A DNA stretch of 47,483 nucleotides. Source: Dehalococcoidales bacterium (lineage in GTDB: Bacteria; Chloroflexota; Dehalococcoidia; Dehalococcoidales; CSSed11-197). The position numbers and the translations under genes were made by a program. The notes beneath the pieces were generated by a model that was not told the origin of the DNA, made no database searches, and saw only the letters and a program-made list of their open reading frames with translations. The stretch lies in the NCBI GenBank assembly GCA_028717385.1, contig JAQUNW010000007.1, positions 1 to 47,483 of the forward strand. Direction: 5' to 3'. Shown here piece by piece: positions 43,502 through 47,483 of the stretch (position 1 is its first letter; every line of letters begins with the position of its first letter).

Positions 43502-44133
43502 GACTCCATACCAAGCTGAGGTTTTAACGGACGAAAAGAAATTCGATGAATCGGACAGGGGCCTCGTTTCTTCAAGGCTTCCAAATGCTCGTGTGTCGGA
43601 TAGCCTTTGTTGCGGCAGAAGCCGTAACCGGGATACCGTTCATCCATTTCTTCCATCAAACGGTCGCGAGCAACCTTGGCTAGAATAGACGCACAAGCGA
43701 TTGAATAAGAAAGGCTATCTCCCCGGGTGATGCCTCGCTGAGGGAGATTGACTTCCGGTAGTCTGAAATAATCAACCAGAATCGCCTGGGGTGGCGGTTT
43801 AAGCAGGCTAACGGCTTTTTTCATGGCGAGACGGGCAGCGCGGGCGATGCCGAAACTGTCAATTTCTGCGCTGGAAACCATCCCTACTCCCCAGCTTATG
43901 GCTTCTCGTTGAATAATGCTTTCTAATTTTTGACGCATTCTGGCGCTGACAAGCTTGGAGTCCTGCACATCTGCAAGCCAGGGATGGATAGCAGAAAGAT
44001 CCAGAATCACTGCACCAGCAGCCACAGGGCCTGCAAGGGGAGCACGGCCGGCTTCGTCAATACCAGCTATCAGGCTAAAGCCTTGTTTGGTGAAAAGGTA
44101 TTCGTAATGGTAACTTGGATTGTTTTTTGCCAT
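43498..44133 (-). CDS. rnhB: Ribonuclease HII
   Basis: Cuts RNA in RNA-DNA hybrids and removes single ribonucleotides. 211 residues. The motif IAGIDEAGRAPLAGPVAAGAV supplies the Asp-Glu pair; DSKLVSARMRQKL and the third Asp (ILVDYF) follow; the C-terminal region RNKGYPTHEHLEALKKRGPCPIHR is characteristic. It lies 6 bp after mnmA. Confidence 0.94.
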   Translation of the reverse strand: MAKNNPSYHYEYLFTKQGFSLIAGIDEAGRAPLAGPVAAGAVILDLSAIHPWLADVQDSKLVSARMRQKLESIIQREAISWGVGMVSSAEIDSFGIARAARLAMKKAVSLLKPPPQAILVDYFRLPEVNLPQRGITRGDSLSYSIACASILAKVARDRLMEEMDERYPGYGFCRNKGYPTHEHLEALKKRGPCPIHRISFRPLKPQLGMES

Positions 44134-44139
44134 TGCATC

Positions 44140-45171
44140 TTACGCTCGGATTATACCACCGCCCAGCAGCTCGTCTCCATAGTAAAAAACAATACTCTGG
44201 CCCGGAGTTACTGCCTTGACCGGAGAAGCAAACTCTACCTCGAGGATGTCTGCACTGGGTACAAGATTTACCGGTGTCTCCGTTGAACCGTATCTTATTT
44301 TTGCAGTTATGTCCAATTTATTGTGGGGAAAAGAACCTGAAATCCAATTGATCGAATCAGCAAACAGCCGGGTTTTTCTAAGATAACTCTCGGGGCCGAT
44401 AATAATGCTGTTGGCAGCTTGATCTATTTCAACTACGTAAAGCTTTTCAGCTTGCCCAAAATTGAGGCCCTGGCGTTGGCCGATAGTATAATTGGATATT
44501 CCTGAGTGAACTCCAAGTTCCTGGCCTGAAATGTCGTAAACTTTTCCGGGTAACGTGGAAAGGCGAGAGCTTAGAAATGTACGATAGTTAGCGCCGGACA
44601 TAAAGCAGATATCTTGACTTCCTTCGTTAACCGGTACCGGGAGGGAAAGCTCTTTGGCAAGTATTGCAACTTCTCTTTTATACAGATTGCCAATCGGGAA
44701 GAGCAAACTGGGTAAAATACCTGACTTGAGAGTGTAAAGAAAATAGGTTTGATCCTTAAACGTATCGATAGCTTTACATAAACTTAAACCGGAATCATGT
44801 TTTACGATGCGGGCATAATGGCCAGTGGCAAGAAAGTCGACACCTATCTGCTTAACATAGTCGAGGAGTAAGCCAAATTTCAGGTAATAATTACAGGCAA
44901 CGCAAGGGTTTGGAGTTTTTCCAGATGTGTAATGCTGGCAAAAGGGCGTTACAACCTTTTCTTCGAAAGCCGCCGAAAAATCTATAACATGATGAGGGAT
45001 GTTCAGTGTGCTGGCAACTGAACGGGCATTATCGATGACTGATTTTGCGCTCGAATTAGTGAGGTGCATGGTAACACCCACAACCTGATAACCCTGTTTT
45101 ATTAAAAGAGCTGCGCAAACGGCAGAATCCAATCCTCCGCTGATTGCTACAGCAACTTTTCTGCCGGACAT
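44140..45171 (-). CDS. mnmA: tRNA 2-thiouridylase MnmA
   Basis: Thiolates U34 of Lys/Glu/Gln tRNAs. 343 residues. The ATP pyrophosphatase loop VAISGGLDSAV is near the N-terminus. The two catalytic cysteines sit in NPCVACN and SQDICFM, and the C-terminal domain has TIGQRQGLNFG and the final ATPGQSIVFY-like VTPGQSIVFYYGDELLGGG. ATG overlaps the tmk stop (TAATG). Confidence 0.94.
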   Translation of the reverse strand: MSGRKVAVAISGGLDSAVCAALLIKQGYQVVGVTMHLTNSSAKSVIDNARSVASTLNIPHHVIDFSAAFEEKVVTPFCQHYTSGKTPNPCVACNYYLKFGLLLDYVKQIGVDFLATGHYARIVKHDSGLSLCKAIDTFKDQTYFLYTLKSGILPSLLFPIGNLYKREVAILAKELSLPVPVNEGSQDICFMSGANYRTFLSSRLSTLPGKVYDISGQELGVHSGISNYTIGQRQGLNFGQAEKLYVVEIDQAANSIIIGPESYLRKTRLFADSINWISGSFPHNKLDITAKIRYGSTETPVNLVPSADILEVEFASPVKAVTPGQSIVFYYGDELLGGGIIRA

Positions 45172-45806
45172 TATTCCTCTGTGGTTTCGAGCAGCAAGGT
45201 TACTTTTTCGGTGATAATACTCGTGATAATATCTACCTCAAGGGTGCCATCAATCACCATCCATCGTTCAGGCTCATTTTCTGCCAGTTCCAGATAACCT
45301 GCTCTTAGCTTGCGATGGAAAGCAGATTTTTCCGATTCGAACCGATCGCTTGTTTTTTTCCGCCGGAGGTTGGCTACTTCCAGCGGGATATCGAGTAATA
45401 TTGAAAGATCTGCCTGGCATCCTTGCAAGGCAATGTCGTTTACTTGTCGTATCAATTCAAGATCAAGGCCACGGCCGTAACCCTGATAAACAAGCGTAGA
45501 ATCGGTGAAACGATCTACAATCACAATAGAACCTTCTGCCAATGCCGGTTTTATTGTATCTTGCACCAGTTGAGCGCGTGAGGCGTTGAAAAGAAAAAGT
45601 TCAGTAATTGGGCTCAGATCAGTAGTGTTGTGCCATTTTACCAGACGGCTGATTTCTTCCCCAAGTGGCGTTGAGCCGGGTTCATGTAAAAGAAGTACCT
45701 TTCTATCAGCGCTTTTCAAATATTCGTGCAGACGCTTTGATTGCAGGGTTTTTCCGCAACCATCAAGGCCTTCGAAGGTAATAAAAAAAGAAGCTGGTTT
45801 GTTCAT
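45171..45806 (-). CDS. tmk: Thymidylate kinase
   Basis: Phosphorylates dTMP to dTDP. 211 residues with the P-loop FEGLDGCGKT, the DR(F/Y) motif VDRFTDSTLVYQGYGRGLD, and a lid region RRKKTSDRFE. It overlaps the AAA/R3H gene by 4 bp and mnmA by 1 bp, part of a tight minus-strand run. Confidence 0.94.
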   Translation of the reverse strand: MNKPASFFITFEGLDGCGKTLQSKRLHEYLKSADRKVLLLHEPGSTPLGEEISRLVKWHNTTDLSPITELFLFNASRAQLVQDTIKPALAEGSIVIVDRFTDSTLVYQGYGRGLDLELIRQVNDIALQGCQADLSILLDIPLEVANLRRKKTSDRFESEKSAFHRKLRAGYLELAENEPERWMVIDGTLEVDIITSIITEKVTLLLETTEE

Positions 45807-47338
45807 TGACCTGCCCCTCGGGTAATACGCACCCTTCTCCGTGGTTCGCTTCCCACACTATGGCTCGCAAGATGATTTCTTTCTGCAATCAGATGTTGCA
45901 AACGCCTTATATACGAACTGCGCGGGCTGAGTTCTATTTCATCTTCGCCACTTATTAACCGGGATACTGCTTCTTCAGCTTCACGGATTGCAATTTCTGT
46001 AATCGGTAGCTCCTCTGTAATGTGGCTTCTTTTATCAAGTGTAAGTAAAAACTGCCTAAACTGGGAGCTGGAGTGTTTTCTTAGCACATAGATAGGGATA
46101 TTAGCCGCTTCAGCATCACGTATTTTTTGCGGTTTGCGCTGGTAGTAGCTTTTTGAGGTAACCAGGATATCGGCCTGGGATAGATTGCTCACAATATTCA
46201 TCGGAATGTGAAGCTCTCGAGCGGTTGCTTCGAGTCTTTCACGGTTAACGCCAAACAAATACATTCCCGGAATAGCCTGGTCAGGTACAGGGATTGAGGG
46301 AGTTTTTGAGGTGCCTCTATGAGGAGTCCTGGCTGGCTCGATGTGTTCGATTTTAACCTCATTATTTTCATCTAATGAACGAATTTCCTGGGGGACTTCC
46401 TGTCCAGACAATAAGCCGTCTACCGCTACGGTTACGTCGGGATGGACGGCAACAAGGTCACGATCCTGGATTTCTACAATTATATTGAAAGTTGGAGGGG
46501 CTTTTCTTTCAAGGATTGTCTTTTGCGTACCGCGTCGTTTGGCTTCTTCGTCACTCAGAGTTACTGCCTGGATACCGCCAATAAGATCTGCGAGGGTTGG
46601 ATTTAACATAAGGTTTTGCAGTGTATTGCCATGAGCAGTGCCTACCAGCTGAACGCCTCTTTCAGCAATAGTACGTGCAGCGAGAGCTTCCAGCTCTGTG
46701 CCAATTTCATCTATGACGATTACTTCTGGCATATGGTTTTCAACAGCTTCTATCATTACGGAATGCTGCATGGTAGGTGTCACAACCTGCATTCTTCTCG
46801 CTCTGCCAATTGCGGGATGGGGGATATCCCCATCCCCGGCTATTTCATTCGAGGTGTCAACCACCACTACTCTTTTACCGGCATAATCGGCTAGCACTCG
46901 GGCAACTTCACGCAGCATAGTGGTTTTTCCAACACCGGGGCGGCCAAGAAGCAGCACGCTCTTGCCGCTTTGAACGAGGTCTTCTATTACCCTGATTGTG
47001 CCAAATACTGCTCTTCCTACGCGGCAGGTTAAACCTACAATTTTCCCTGCCCGGTTACGAATAGCAGAAATACGATGCAGGGTACGTTCAATACCAGCAC
47101 GGTTATCATCACCGAACGCTCCAATGCGATTGGTTACATAATCAATATCCTCCTGGATTACCTCACGTGCAGATAAATCAATTTCTCGACCGGGAAATCG
47201 GGCGCTGGGAGGTCTACCCAGATCCATTACTACTTCAAGCAGGGAATTAATATCATCCTGTTCAACCAGTGGCTTGTGTATATGAGGTGGAAGAATATCT
47301 AGCAGGTCAGAAAGATCTTCAGTGGATATTTTATTCAA
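45803..47338 (-). CDS. AAA ATPase with R3H domain (Ycf45/SpoIIIAA-like)
   Basis: 511 residues. The N-terminal half is a RecA/secretion-type ATPase resembling SpoIIIAA and chloroplast Ycf45: Walker A LLLGRPGVGKTTMLRE, Walker B PEVIVIDEIGTELEA, then GVQLVGTAHGNTLQNL. The C-terminal third holds an R3H single-stranded nucleic acid-binding domain near residues 430-490. Found widely in cyanobacteria, clostridia and Chloroflexota; function not settled, perhaps nucleic-acid linked. The organism need not sporulate. It follows pdxS by 24 bp and heads the tmk-mnmA-rnhB-yraN run. Confidence 0.87.
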   Translation of the reverse strand: MNKISTEDLSDLLDILPPHIHKPLVEQDDINSLLEVVMDLGRPPSARFPGREIDLSAREVIQEDIDYVTNRIGAFGDDNRAGIERTLHRISAIRNRAGKIVGLTCRVGRAVFGTIRVIEDLVQSGKSVLLLGRPGVGKTTMLREVARVLADYAGKRVVVVDTSNEIAGDGDIPHPAIGRARRMQVVTPTMQHSVMIEAVENHMPEVIVIDEIGTELEALAARTIAERGVQLVGTAHGNTLQNLMLNPTLADLIGGIQAVTLSDEEAKRRGTQKTILERKAPPTFNIIVEIQDRDLVAVHPDVTVAVDGLLSGQEVPQEIRSLDENNEVKIEHIEPARTPHRGTSKTPSIPVPDQAIPGMYLFGVNRERLEATARELHIPMNIVSNLSQADILVTSKSYYQRKPQKIRDAEAANIPIYVLRKHSSSQFRQFLLTLDKRSHITEELPITEIAIREAEEAVSRLISGEDEIELSPRSSYIRRLQHLIAERNHLASHSVGSEPRRRVRITRGAGQ

Positions 47339-47362
47339 TAATCACATCCTTAAAATATTCTA

Positions 47363-47483
47363 TTACCAACCCCTGTGAGACATACGTTCTTTTTCGTCAA
47401 GCTTGCTGACATCCAGCCCGGGCATAGCAGAACCCAGGTTCTTGCTCACTTCGGCAATTATGGCAGCATCCGTGTAGTGGGTG
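47363..47483 (-). CDS. pdxS: Pyridoxal 5'-phosphate synthase subunit PdxS, C-terminal end
   Basis: The last 39 codons are in the window, too short for automated calls. They read [20 protein letters not shown], then [19 protein letters not shown] and TAA. This is the PdxS tail (HYTDxxxIAExSKxLGxAM...RGW). PdxS makes PLP from ribose 5-phosphate, glyceraldehyde 3-phosphate and ammonia with PdxT. The rest lies beyond the window. Confidence 0.85.
   Translation of the reverse strand, partial: THYTDAAIIAEVSKNLGSAMPGLDVSKLDEKERMSHRGW

Overview
The window is 47.5 kb of a bacterial chromosome from an anaerobe. The repertoire points to Chloroflexota, probably class Dehalococcoidia. It has an oxygen-sensitive class III ribonucleotide reductase, a membrane-bound iron-sulfur molybdoenzyme (formate dehydrogenase type), a pyrophosphate-energised ion pump, a methylenetetrahydrofolate reductase fused to the C-terminal domain seen in Wood-Ljungdahl organisms, a Ycf45-like AAA/R3H protein and FeoAB. 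The taxon is inferred from gene content and order, because there is no rRNA here to confirm it. Most of the window is dense housekeeping sequence. The accessory and regulatory interest lies at 3.2-9 kb, 12.5-12.7 kb and 18-27 kb.

Layout. 1-1.3 kb (minus): acpP and a fabF cut short near the window edge. 1.4-3.2 kb (plus): plsX-fxsA-smr. 3.2-3.8 kb: an intergenic region with a decayed coding fragment and a well-formed orphan small-RNA unit (promoter and terminator) on the minus strand. 3.8-8.6 kb (plus): a Tat-exported molybdenum hydroxylase (2Fe-2S, Mo and FAD/4Fe-4S subunits, PaoABC-like) followed by a YqeB/EF2563-type selenium-dependent molybdenum hydroxylase maturation gene. 8.9-9.5 kb (minus): tRNA-Phe, tRNA-Leu, tRNA-Gln and tRNA-Asn behind one promoter. 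9.6-12.7 kb (minus): a pantothenate operon (DUF2520 protein-panD-panB-panC) with a ~150-nt leader. That leader ends in an intrinsic terminator whose 3' arm contains the ribosome binding site. 12.7-16.2 kb: surE, metF and queA. 16.2-18 kb: a CPBP protease-like membrane protein and a GNAT acetyltransferase.

18.1-26 kb (plus) is the centrepiece. A GntR-type regulator with a molybdate-sensor-like PBP domain precedes a respiratory formate dehydrogenase operon: an FdnH-like four-cluster protein, an NrfD-like membrane anchor, a 1013-residue catalytic subunit, FdhE and an FmdE-like protein. The catalytic gene is split by an in-frame TGA at 21905. The conserved flanking residues and an adjacent hairpin show this to be selenocysteine 196. 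Together with yqeB, this indicates selenium use both as selenocysteine and probably as a labile molybdenum ligand.

26.0-26.9 kb has no intact gene and looks like decayed mobile or coding sequence. After it come a zinc-ribbon membrane protein, nrdG-nrdD (minus), feoA-feoB (plus, with a perfect operator-like palindrome at the promoter) and purine salvage genes (hpt, ade). The remaining genes are a phosphoribosyltransferase, sbcD, glyS, a membrane protein, an MBL hydrolase, hppA and thiE. A tight minus-strand run of pdxS-AAA/R3H-tmk-mnmA-rnhB-yraN closes the window.
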